Assembly: GCF_004924335.1 (NCBI RefSeq)
Contig: NZ_CP024633.1
Coordinates: 1,860,001 to 1,924,000, forward strand
Source of the DNA: Mycobacteroides salmoniphilum
GTDB taxonomy: Bacteria; Actinomycetota; Actinomycetes; Mycobacteriales; Mycobacteriaceae
Length of the DNA stretch: 64,000 nt
Direction: 5' to 3'
Shown: piece by piece, positions 42,584-49,878 of the stretch
How the letters are laid out: each line of letters begins with the position of its first letter
Position numbering within the stretch: position 1 is the stretch's first letter
The notes under the pieces: generated by a model
Database searches by the model: none
What the model was told of the DNA's origin: nothing
What the model saw: only the letters and a program-made list of their open reading frames with translations
Translations under genes and position numbers: made by a program

Positions 42584-43620
42584 CGATCAGTCCGCTCCGA
42601 TTGGCGCTGAACGAAAACCCCTATCGTCCACTGCCATCGGTGCGCGATGCGCTCAGGCATGACATCGGGGAGGTGAATCGGTACCCCGAGTTTCTGCCCG
42701 TGGTGCTCCCGAGATTGATCGCCGAACGTGTCGGCATGACGCCTGAGGAAGTGGTGGTGGGGGTTGGGGCCACCGGGGTTGCGCTGCAGGTGTTGCAGGC
42801 GTTGTGCCAGCCGGGCGATTCCCTGGTCTTTGCGCATCCGACATTCGACGGCTACCCGATCCTGGCCGATATTGCCGGACTGATCCAGGTGCCGATCCCG
42901 CTGGCGGACAACGGGATGACTGATCTGGATGAGCTGCTGGGAGCGGCGTATGACGCCGATGCCGCCGCGGTGGTGCTGTGCCGACCACATAACCCGACCG
43001 GAACACTGATACCTGCCGATCAGGTGTATGAGTTTATCCGTCAGGCTCCGCCGACCAGTGTCGTCATTCTCGATGAGGCCTATATCGAATTCGTGGATCC
43101 CGATGCACATCTGGACATCCCGCGCCTCCTCGCGATGCACCCGAATCTGGTTGTGTTGCGCACATTCTCCAAGGCGTACGGGTTGGCGGGCCTGCGCATC
43201 GGCTATGGGCTGGCCACTCCCGCGGTCTGTGGTGTCATTCGCAGATACCAGCTTCCGTTCGGCATGAACCGCGCGGCCGCGGTGGCGGTTGCGGCGTCGT
43301 ACGCCGCCGAAGATGAATTGCGGCTACGGGTCGATTCCATTGTTTACGAACGTGATCAGCTCCGGGAACGGCTCGCACAGATGGGCGCACACATCCCGGA
43401 CTCTCATGCCAACTTCGTGTATCTGCCCGGGCGTGGCGACAGTGAGCCCTGGATGTCCATCCTGGGAACCGATGACGTTGTCGCGAAGGAATACCCCGAT
43501 GGCGGTGTCCGGCTCACCGTCGGTGATCCGCGCGAGATGGCCATCGTCGCGCGGCGGCTGCTGGAGATCGACGAGATCGGCGAAGGCGCAGCGCCCCAGA
43601 TGAGTAGACCTGCGTCATAG
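42580..43620 (+). CDS. HisC/PatA-like class I/II aminotransferase
   Basis: 346 residues of the fold-type I PLP aminotransferase family nearest to histidinol-phosphate and aromatic aminotransferases. Seen: N-terminal LALNENPYRPLP, CRPHNPTGTLIP, ILDEAYIEFVDP and the PLP lysine K198 in RTFSKAYGLAGLRIGYG. A biosynthetic hisC would usually lie with hisBHA; here it is in a specialised operon, so it more likely interconverts an amino acid and the 2-oxo acid used by the ThDP enzyme, or aminates the product. GTG start overlaps the KAS III stop (GTGA). Last gene; followed by a large hairpin. Confidence 0.88.
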   Translation: MTISPLRLALNENPYRPLPSVRDALRHDIGEVNRYPEFLPVVLPRLIAERVGMTPEEVVVGVGATGVALQVLQALCQPGDSLVFAHPTFDGYPILADIAGLIQVPIPLADNGMTDLDELLGAAYDADAAAVVLCRPHNPTGTLIPADQVYEFIRQAPPTSVVILDEAYIEFVDPDAHLDIPRLLAMHPNLVVLRTFSKAYGLAGLRIGYGLATPAVCGVIRRYQLPFGMNRAAAVAVAASYAAEDELRLRVDSIVYERDQLRERLAQMGAHIPDSHANFVYLPGRGDSEPWMSILGTDDVVAKEYPDGGVRLTVGDPREMAIVARRLLEIDEIGEGAAPQMSRPAS

Positions 43621-43623
43621 ACT

Positions 43624-43690
43624 GGTTGGCCGCGGCGATCCGTCCCCCCGATTGCCGGCCCCGAAACGGCAAGGACCGCCGCGGCCAACC
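43624..43690. terminator. Nested inverted repeat between convergent genes
   Basis: Outer perfect 14-bp stem GGTTGGCCGCGGCG (43624-43637) / CGCCGCGGCCAACC (43677-43690); inside it a second stem TTGCCG (43652-43657) / CGGCAA (43667-43672). Placed between the operon end and the convergent methyltransferase, it probably ends both transcripts. The nested form is more elaborate than the other terminators here. Confidence 0.7.
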
Positions 43691-43698
43691 CCAACTTC

Positions 43699-44523
43699 TC
43701 AGAACGCGTAGCGGTGGTACTGCGCCATATATCGCAGCGTCGGCGACAGTGACATCGCCTTCGCCAGAAGCCGATAGGCGGTCTTGGTCTTCTGGAAGGC
43801 CTCCGAATCGAACGGCGACTCCCATTCGAGCAGTTGCAGCGTGGGTATCGCGCGAATGAGGTCCTCGGGGCGGTCGATGCCCCAATACAGCGTCGCTCCG
43901 GACCGGCGCACCACCGCATTCGACCACTGTGTCTTGATGCCGAACCTGTTGAACGCATCGAATTGCAGTTCCCCATAGGGAAAGTGATCAACGATCCGGC
44001 GAAACAGTGCGATGCCGTCCGCCTCCGTCAGATACATCGTCAGTCCTTCGCCGATCGCCAGCACCGGGCGGTCACCCCGGATGTGCGCGAGCCACGCCGG
44101 ATCGGTCACCGATGCGGCGACGACATGGTAGTTGTCGTGTGTGGGATAGAGCTGGCTGCGCAGTGTGGCGACGTCGGGATAGTCGACGTCGTACCACTCG
44201 ATCCCCGGGCCGGGGTTCAGCCGGAAGAAGCGGCCATCGAGACCACAACCCAGATGCAGCACGACGGCCTCAGCATGCCGGGACAGAAAGGCGCGCGCCC
44301 AGCCGTCGAAATGCGCGGAACGAGTCGTGACGGCGGGGGACCTGCCCGCGGTGATGGTCGTCTTGGACCAGTCGTAGTCGATGCGGTCGGCGATATCGCG
44401 AGCCAGCCGGTCGCCGAGGATCGGCTCGGGCAGATCGGCATCCAGCGCCTTGGCATAGAACGTCGCCAGCATGGTCTGCGGCGCTCCGCTGAGATCAACA
44501 TGAATCTTCTCGGGGTGGCTCAT
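43699..44523 (-). CDS. SAM-dependent methyltransferase, TcmP/PPM1-like
   Basis: 274 residues of the LCM-like methyltransferase superfamily; the pattern resembles TcmP, which O-methylates a polyketide acid. Seen: N-terminal HVDLSGAPQTMLATFYAKAL, SAM motif VVLHLGCGLDGRFFRL, acidic WYDVDYPDVATLRSQL, and VLAIGEGLTMYLTEAD. It converges on the ThDP/KAS III operon and could methylate its product, but it is not co-transcribed with it. Divergent from dop, sharing a 92-base promoter region that holds an inverted repeat. Confidence 0.82.
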   Translation of the reverse strand: MSHPEKIHVDLSGAPQTMLATFYAKALDADLPEPILGDRLARDIADRIDYDWSKTTITAGRSPAVTTRSAHFDGWARAFLSRHAEAVVLHLGCGLDGRFFRLNPGPGIEWYDVDYPDVATLRSQLYPTHDNYHVVAASVTDPAWLAHIRGDRPVLAIGEGLTMYLTEADGIALFRRIVDHFPYGELQFDAFNRFGIKTQWSNAVVRRSGATLYWGIDRPEDLIRAIPTLQLLEWESPFDSEAFQKTKTAYRLLAKAMSLSPTLRYMAQYHRYAF

Positions 44524-44564
44524 GGGGCCGACGCTAATGCCGATTTGGTGGCGCGCAGAGGAGT

Positions 44565-44591
44565 CTGAACAGTCCCCGGCGTGGTGTTCAG
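44565..44591. promoter_or_regulatory. Inverted repeat CTGAACA-N13-TGTTCAG in the dop promoter region
   Basis: Perfect 7-bp half-sites (44565-44571 and 44585-44591). Given the -10 at 44603, the second half-site overlaps where a -35 would be. CTGAAC recurs at 44607 and CTGAACA at 46168 before pup. Candidate operator for the proteasome genes or for the divergent methyltransferase. Confidence 0.4.
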
Positions 44592-44602
44592 TCCCACCTC
44601 TC

Positions 44603-44608
44603 TAGGCT
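44603..44608 (+). promoter_or_regulatory. dop -10 element (TAGGCT), probable leaderless promoter
   Basis: TAGGCT fits TANNNT and ends seven bases before the dop ATG; there is no Shine-Dalgarno. The same ten bases, TAGGCTGAAC, recur before pup at 46164-46173. Confidence 0.45.
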
Positions 44609-44615
44609 GAACGTC

Positions 44616-46112
44616 ATGCAACGGATCATCGGTACTGAGGTTGAATACGGCATTTCGTCACCCACGGACCCCGCCGCCAACCCGATCCTCACTTCCACGC
44701 AGGCGGTGCTGGCGTACGCCGCGGCGTCGGGGATCCAGCGAGCCAAGCGCACGCGCTGGGATTACGAGGTGGAGTCACCGCTGCGTGATGCCCGCGGCTT
44801 CGACCTAGGGCGCACCTCCGGTCCGGCTCCCATCGTCGACGCCGACGAGGTCGGGGCGGCCAACATGATCCTCACCAACGGCGCTCGCCTGTACGTCGAT
44901 CATGCGCACCCGGAGTACTCGGCGCCCGAATGCACCAATCCGCTGGACGCCGTCATCTGGGACAAGGCCGGCGAGCGCGTGATGGAGGCGGCCGCACGGC
45001 ATGTCGCCAGCGTGCCCGGCGCCGCCCGGCTGCAGCTCTACAAGAACAACATTGATGGCAAGGGCGCCTCCTACGGCACCCACGAGAACTACCTGATGGA
45101 CCGCCAGACGCCGTTCTCGGCGATCATCACCGGCCTCACCCCGTTCTTCGTGTCGCGCCAGGTTGTCACGGGTTCTGGTCGTGTGGGCATTGGGCCCTCC
45201 GGCGACGACTCGGGCTTCCAGTTGTCGCAGCGTGCCGACTACATCGAGGTCGAGGTCGGCCTGGAAACCACCCTCAAGCGGGGCATCATCAACACGCGCG
45301 ACGAGCCACATGCCGACGCCGACAAATATCGGCGGCTGCACGTCATCATCGGGGACGCCAACCTGGCCGAGACCTCGACATTCCTCAAGGTGGGTACCAC
45401 TTCCCTGGTGCTCGACCTGATCGAATCCGGGGCTGACCTGTCGGATCTGGCCCTGGCCCGGCCGGTGTACGCGGTGCATGTGATCAGTCGGGATCCGTCG
45501 CTGCGAGCCACTGTGGCGCTGGCGGACGGCCGAGAGCTGACAGCGCTTGCGCTGCAGCGTATTTACCTGGAACGCGTGGCCGAGCTCGTCGCGTCCCGCG
45601 ACCCGGATCCGCAGGCCGACCATGTGCTGCAGGTGTGGGCCAAGGTGCTCGATCTGTTGGAACGCGATCCGATGGAATGCGCCGACTTGCTGGACTGGCC
45701 CGCCAAGCTGCGGCTGTTGGAGGGTTTCCGGCAGCGCGAGAACCTGAGCTGGTCGGCGCCGCGCCTGCACCTGGTCGACCTGCAGTACTCAGATGTGCGG
45801 CTCGACAAGGGGCTCTACAACCGGTTGGTGGCCCGCGGATCCATGCAGCGGATGGTCACCGAGCAGCAGGTGCTCGACGCGGTGACCCGGCCTCCGTTGG
45901 ACACCCGCGCCTACTTCCGTGGTGAGTGCCTGCGCCGCTTCGGTGCCGATATCGCCGCCGCCAGCTGGGACTCGGTGATCTTTGACCTGGGCGGGGATTC
46001 GCTTGTCAGGATTCCAACCCTGGAGCCGCTGCGCGGCAGCAAGAGCCACGTGGGCTCGCTGCTGGACTCGGTCGATTCGGCTGCTGAACTGGTCGATCAG
46101 CTCACCACGTAA
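44616..46112 (+). CDS. dop: Deamidase/depupylase of Pup (Dop)
   Basis: 498 residues. Converts the C-terminal glutamine of Pup to glutamate so PafA can ligate it, and also removes Pup from targets. It has the carboxylate-amine/glutamine-synthetase-like fold: [10 protein letters not shown] (Mg/ATP-binding glutamates), the nucleophilic aspartate D95 in [34 protein letters not shown] and [19 protein letters not shown]. The Dop-specific loop (about residues 53-84, absent from PafA) is present. A 90-base gap leads to pup. Confidence 0.97.
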   Translation: MQRIIGTEVEYGISSPTDPAANPILTSTQAVLAYAAASGIQRAKRTRWDYEVESPLRDARGFDLGRTSGPAPIVDADEVGAANMILTNGARLYVDHAHPEYSAPECTNPLDAVIWDKAGERVMEAAARHVASVPGAARLQLYKNNIDGKGASYGTHENYLMDRQTPFSAIITGLTPFFVSRQVVTGSGRVGIGPSGDDSGFQLSQRADYIEVEVGLETTLKRGIINTRDEPHADADKYRRLHVIIGDANLAETSTFLKVGTTSLVLDLIESGADLSDLALARPVYAVHVISRDPSLRATVALADGRELTALALQRIYLERVAELVASRDPDPQADHVLQVWAKVLDLLERDPMECADLLDWPAKLRLLEGFRQRENLSWSAPRLHLVDLQYSDVRLDKGLYNRLVARGSMQRMVTEQQVLDAVTRPPLDTRAYFRGECLRRFGADIAAASWDSVIFDLGGDSLVRIPTLEPLRGSKSHVGSLLDSVDSAAELVDQLTT

Positions 46113-46163
46113 CGCGATCGGCGACCCGCGCCAGCGAAACGTCACGCCCTGGGCGCTGCCCGG

Positions 46164-46169
46164 TAGGCT
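46164..46169 (+). promoter_or_regulatory. Possible pup -10 element (TAGGCT)
   Basis: TAGGCT within the repeated TAGGCTGAAC, 33 bases before the pup ATG. It would give a short leader that contains the AGGAGG ribosome-binding site. Confidence 0.3.
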
Positions 46170-46202
46170 GAACAGAATCGACCTAGCAGTCAGGAGGCAG
46201 CG

Positions 46203-46397
46203 ATGGCGCAGGAGCAGACCAAGCGCGGTGGTGGCGGTGACGAGGACGATGTCACCGACCTGGGAGGACCGGCCGGGCAGGAGCGTCGCGAAAAGCTGGC
46301 GGAGGAGACCGACGATCTGCTCGACGAGATCGATGACGTGCTGGAAGAGAACGCCGAGGACTTCGTGCGGGCGTACGTCCAAAAGGGTGGCCAGTGA
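46203..46397 (+). CDS. pup: Prokaryotic ubiquitin-like protein Pup
   Basis: 64 residues, an intrinsically disordered tag that PafA attaches to lysines to mark proteins for the proteasome. It has the acidic helix-forming segment [20 protein letters not shown], which binds the Mpa coiled coil, and ends Lys-Gly-Gly-Gln. The final Gln means Dop must deamidate it before use, in agreement with the dop gene upstream. AGGAGG precedes the ATG. Its stop overlaps the prcB GTG. Confidence 0.98.
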   Translation: MAQEQTKRGGGGDEDDVTDLGGPAGQERREKLAEETDDLLDEIDDVLEENAEDFVRAYVQKGGQ

Positions 46398-47263
46398 TCT
46401 GGCGCGATGACTCGATCGCGCCCCAGCAGTTCACCCGACATTCGCACCTTTCGTCGTTCTCCGAGTACCTGAGGATTCAGGCCCCGGAGTTGCTTCCGGC
46501 AGTCGGAAAGGCGTCAAGCGAAGTGATCGCGAACCTGCCGCATGGCACCACCATCGTGGCGCTCACGTACCGCGGCGGAGTCCTGATCGCCGGTGACCGG
46601 CGCGCTACTCAGGGCAACTACATCGCCAATCGCGATATCGACAAGGTGCAGATCACCGACAACTATTCCGCGACCGGTATCGCCGGAACCGCCGCCATCG
46701 CGGTCGAATTCGCGCGCTTGTACGCCGTTGAGCTTGAGCATTACGAAAAGCTCGAAGGCGTGCCGCTGACCTTCAACGGTAAGGCAAATCGGCTCTCGGC
46801 CCTGGTGCGCGGCAATCTGGCCGCGGCCATGCAGGGTCTGGTGGCGGTGCCCTTGTTGGTGGGCTACGACATCGACGACCCCAACGGTGAAACTGCCGGG
46901 CGCATCGTGTCTTTCGACGTGGCGGGTGGCTGGCACGTGGAGAGCGACGGCTACCAGGCGGTGGGTTCGGGCTCGATGTTTGCCAAGTCCTCGATCAAGA
47001 AGCTGTACAAGCCCGGCGGCGACGCGCTCGGTGCCCTGGCGGTGGCCGTGGAGTCGCTCTACGACGCGGCCGAAGACGATTCGGCAACGGGCGGACCGGA
47101 TCTGGTGCGCCGGGTATTCCCGACGGCCGTCCGGATCGATTCCGGGGGAGCGGTCCGAGTACCGGAGGCGGACATCGAACGCATCGCGCGCGAGGTCATC
47201 GAAAAGCGGACAGAAGTGGCGCGTGCCGAATCAGAATTGCGTGAATCGGGAGGTAAGTCATGA
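46394..47263 (+). CDS. prcB: Proteasome beta subunit PrcB
   Basis: 289 residues, catalytic subunit of the 20S core. An N-terminal propeptide of 51 residues (with [18 protein letters not shown], as in the mycobacterial family) ends at LPHG; cleavage would expose the nucleophile T52 in [21 protein letters not shown], which also shows the catalytic aspartate and the lysine region (DKVQIT). [20 protein letters not shown] and [14 protein letters not shown] are typical. GTG start overlaps pup; the end overlaps prcA by four bases. Confidence 0.97.
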   Translation: MIWRDDSIAPQQFTRHSHLSSFSEYLRIQAPELLPAVGKASSEVIANLPHGTTIVALTYRGGVLIAGDRRATQGNYIANRDIDKVQITDNYSATGIAGTAAIAVEFARLYAVELEHYEKLEGVPLTFNGKANRLSALVRGNLAAAMQGLVAVPLLVGYDIDDPNGETAGRIVSFDVAGGWHVESDGYQAVGSGSMFAKSSIKKLYKPGGDALGALAVAVESLYDAAEDDSATGGPDLVRRVFPTAVRIDSGGAVRVPEADIERIAREVIEKRTEVARAESELRESGGKS

Positions 47264-48072
47264 CCTTTCCGTACTATGCGTCGGTCGAGCAGCTCATGCG
47301 CGACCGTTCGGAGTTGGCGCGCAAGGGAATCGGCCGCGGTCGTTCGGTGGTGGCGCTCACCTACGCCGACGGCGTGTTGTTCGTCGCCGAGAACCCGTCC
47401 AACTCGTTGCAGAAGGTCAGCGAGGTGTATGACCGGGTGGGTTTCGCCGCTGTCGGAAAGTTCAATGAGTTCGACCGATTGCGCCGCGGTGGTATTCAGT
47501 GGGCCGATATGCGCGGCTATGCCTACGACCGTCGTGACGTGAGTGGACGTCAGCTGGCCAACATCTATGCCGAGGCTCTCGGCACCATCTTCAACGAGCA
47601 GGCCAAGCCGTACGAGGTGGAGCTGTGCGTCGGCGAGGTGGCCCACCACGGCCGGGACACCGAGCCCGTGCTGTACCGGATCACCTACGACGGGTCGATC
47701 GCCGATGAGCCGCACTGGGTGGTCATGGGCGGGAACACCGAGCCGGTGATCAACTCGCTCAAGGAAAGCTATGCCGAGGGGGCCACGCTCAAGGATGCGG
47801 TGGGTTTCGCGGTGAAGGCGCTGCAGGCCGGGGCGGGTGCGGCCAATGGCTCCGCGGAGGGCCGGGTGCTCGGTGGCCTGGAGGTCGCGGTACTGGAGCA
47901 GAGCCGTCCACGGCGGGCGTTTCGGCGAATCAAGGGCGCGGCCTTGGAAGCGCTTCTGCCCGAGGACTTCTCACCAGGGCAGACCGAGGGTGGGGGAGAT
48001 CCCGCACCCGAGTCCGGTGATTCCAAGGACACTAAGGGTTCCAAGGGCTCCAAAGACCCCAAGGACAGTTAA
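47260..48072 (+). CDS. prcA: Proteasome alpha subunit PrcA
   Basis: 270 residues. Forms the outer rings that gate substrate entry and receive the Mpa C-terminus. Seen: [20 protein letters not shown] (gate helix), [20 protein letters not shown], and [20 protein letters not shown]. It ends in an unusual low-complexity tail rich in Asp, Ser, Lys and Gly with a repeated [15 protein letters not shown] pattern, beyond the fold and probably disordered. ATG overlaps prcB. Confidence 0.97.
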   Translation: MTFPYYASVEQLMRDRSELARKGIGRGRSVVALTYADGVLFVAENPSNSLQKVSEVYDRVGFAAVGKFNEFDRLRRGGIQWADMRGYAYDRRDVSGRQLANIYAEALGTIFNEQAKPYEVELCVGEVAHHGRDTEPVLYRITYDGSIADEPHWVVMGGNTEPVINSLKESYAEGATLKDAVGFAVKALQAGAGAANGSAEGRVLGGLEVAVLEQSRPRRAFRRIKGAALEALLPEDFSPGQTEGGGDPAPESGDSKDTKGSKGSKDPKDS

Positions 48073-48164
48073 CTCGCGCGTTGTCGGCGCCGAGAGTGGC
48101 CAGCCCGCGCCGCGGAAGTTATCCACAGCCTGAAATCGATGGAACCGTGCGTGTATGTCGGCGG

Positions 48165-48203
48165 TCCTACCTGGTATCAAAACGCGTATTGCACCAGGTA
48201 GGA
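48165..48203 (+). promoter_or_regulatory. 11-bp inverted repeat that includes the ribosome-binding site
   Basis: TCCTACCTGGT (48165-48175) pairs perfectly with ACCAGGTAGGA (48193-48203) over a 17-base loop. The right arm contains GGTAGGAG, the Shine-Dalgarno of the gene starting at 48210. Folded as RNA, it would hide that site; as DNA, it could be an operator. Confidence 0.65.
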
Positions 48204-48209
48204 GTAGCA

Positions 48210-48569
48210 ATGTCCGTCAACGATCAGGACACGTACATCGATCTCGCGACGCTGCGGCTCGCCGACGGCGCCTGTGAGGCGCTGGCCACCCGCTGCGAGC
48301 GGCTACGGAGCTCATTCGCGGGCGTGATCGCGCGTCTGGATGCCCTCGTGCCGGTCAGCCATGCCATCTTCGGGGACTGCGAAGAAGGCCGAGGGTGGGG
48401 CCGGGTCGTCCATGACACGGTCCAGGCGCCGACGGGATCCCTGGCGGCCGTCCTCGAGCAGCACCGAACGGCGCTCACCGAGTTCGCCGAGACCTTCCGG
48501 CGTATCGGTGATGCCTACCTGGAAGCCGACAGCAGCTCCGCCGACAGTTCCCGGAAGTCCGCGCGATGA
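48210..48569 (+). CDS. Small helical type VII secretion substrate-like protein (PE/EspC-like)
   Basis: 119 residues, mainly two long helices separated near FGDCEEGRGWG, the shape of PE, EspC and WXG100 proteins. The second helix ends in Y103-LEA-D107, which matches the YxxxD/E type VII secretion signal, followed by a short Ser-rich tail. No classical PE or WxG motif is present. It overlaps by four bases a larger protein with a WxG motif, so the two probably form a heterodimer like PE/PPE. Family placement is inference. An RBS-covering inverted repeat lies upstream. Confidence 0.65.
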   Translation: MSVNDQDTYIDLATLRLADGACEALATRCERLRSSFAGVIARLDALVPVSHAIFGDCEEGRGWGRVVHDTVQAPTGSLAAVLEQHRTALTEFAETFRRIGDAYLEADSSSADSSRKSAR

Positions 48570-49753
48570 GCGGCACCGTACGGCCCGATGAATGGCACGG
48601 CGACAAGTGGAGCCACGAATCGATCATGGACATGCAGGCGCGGATGGCGCCCGCGGGTATCACGCGCATCGCCGAAGAGTGGAAAAGCATTCTGGGTGAG
48701 CTTGATTCGCTGTTCGCGATCTTTCTGGAAGATGTGACCGCGATGATCGACGAGAGTTGGAGCGGTCCCGGGGCGCAGGCGGCACTGGACACCATGCGGG
48801 CATACGTCGAAAACTCGGGTGTTGCGCTCAGGCGCGCGTTCACTCTGTCCGCTGGCCTGGAGGTCCTGGCAGGCGCGACGAGCGAACTGCAGCAGAAGAT
48901 CACGTCGCCGTCTGCGCACGCAGCGGTCGGACGGATGGGTGTGGACCTTGGGTGGGAAACGCCGGTCGCCCAGAACCTTGGCCGGTGGGAGCAGGCATTG
49001 ACTCAGGTGCGCACCATGTACAGCGGCCCGGCGGTACAGGCCGGTAATGCGGATGCCGAGCTGATCGGCCCTCAGGAACGACTCCGGTTCGGGTCCGGCA
49101 CCGACGCGGATGCGGTGCCCGACCGGCGGGCGGATGAGCAGGCCGAGCGAGCCGGGGAATTCCTGGCGCGGTGGGGCGCGGAGTTGAACCCGCAGTCGGC
49201 GGTGCTCCCGGCCCACAGCGGTATGCCGCTGCAGCTGCCTCTCACGGTGGCGGGAACACCGGGTAATCCATTCCGGGGCACAGATTTCGGGTTCGGTTCG
49301 TCCGCCGGATCGGAGGCGGACGAACGTGGCGAGGACGACGTCTACGCGGGCCAGAACTGGATGCGCGATCCGCTCTGGCGCGAGAACCCAACCCGCAGTG
49401 TTGGGTTCGAATCGGCGACGCCGACGGGCCGGCAGCCACTTTCTCCCGACCGGATGCCGACGTTCGGTTCGGGACCCACCGCGGCGAATGCCGGCGGTGT
49501 CGGCGCGGGAGCGACGACACGGGCGTGGGGCGCCATGATGCCGATGATGGGTGCCTATCCGGCGCACGCAAACCAGCGGCGCGGTGACGACAACGAGCAC
49601 TACAGCCCGAGATATCTCGTCAACAGCGACAACACTCGAGAGCTGCTCGGGGAGTTACCCAAGGGCTCGGCCCCCGTCATCGGGTTATGGGAGGGCGGTA
49701 CCGCCGACGACGATTTCGGGCCCCCGCCGCGGCATGGGTTTCGTTCGCGCTGA
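48566..49753 (+). CDS. PPE-like/WXG-containing type VII secretion substrate-like protein
   Basis: 395 residues. A helical N-terminal domain of about 170 residues has a W65-S-G67 motif in the turn (IDESWSGPGAQAAL), as in PPE and WXG100 proteins. The rest is Gly/Ala/Pro-rich and probably disordered, with methionine-rich AWGAMMPMMGAYP, ending in a conserved-looking HYSPRYLVNSDNTRELLGEL and LWEGGTADDDFGPPP. There is no signal peptide. Encoded with the preceding small helical protein, consistent with a secreted pair. No ESX machinery gene is in the window, so the exporting system is unknown. Not a classical PPE. Confidence 0.65.
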   Translation: MSGTVRPDEWHGDKWSHESIMDMQARMAPAGITRIAEEWKSILGELDSLFAIFLEDVTAMIDESWSGPGAQAALDTMRAYVENSGVALRRAFTLSAGLEVLAGATSELQQKITSPSAHAAVGRMGVDLGWETPVAQNLGRWEQALTQVRTMYSGPAVQAGNADAELIGPQERLRFGSGTDADAVPDRRADEQAERAGEFLARWGAELNPQSAVLPAHSGMPLQLPLTVAGTPGNPFRGTDFGFGSSAGSEADERGEDDVYAGQNWMRDPLWRENPTRSVGFESATPTGRQPLSPDRMPTFGSGPTAANAGGVGAGATTRAWGAMMPMMGAYPAHANQRRGDDNEHYSPRYLVNSDNTRELLGELPKGSAPVIGLWEGGTADDDFGPPPRHGFRSR

Positions 49754-49760
49754 GTCGGAC

Positions 49761-49799
49761 CCTTGAGGGTTTGGGTTTGCGCCGGTATCAATACCGGGT
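49761..49799. promoter_or_regulatory. Two adjacent short inverted repeats upstream of ABC importer
   Basis: ACCCT-TG-AGGGT (49761-49772) and CCGGTAT-CA-ATACCGG (49784-49799), each with a 2-base centre, lie between the PPE-like gene and the importer operon. Centres this short suit protein operators better than hairpin terminators, though the second could be either. Confidence 0.4.
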
Positions 49800-49878
49800 G
49801 CCTTCGACGCCCTCTGCTGATAGCTGCTGTTGCCTGACGCCGTCCCGTAGCGCCTAGTCACAGAAAGCCGTCTGCATC

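Noticed and set aside
44566..44585. A third SigL-type promoter before dop (TGAACA ... CGTGGT)
   Set aside because: The spacer is only 8 bases instead of 16, and a better TANNNT -10 lies at 44603.
34880..44615. Genomic island with integrase and attachment sites
   Set aside because: No integrase, transposase, tRNA or flanking direct repeat was seen; only the gene order suggests insertion.
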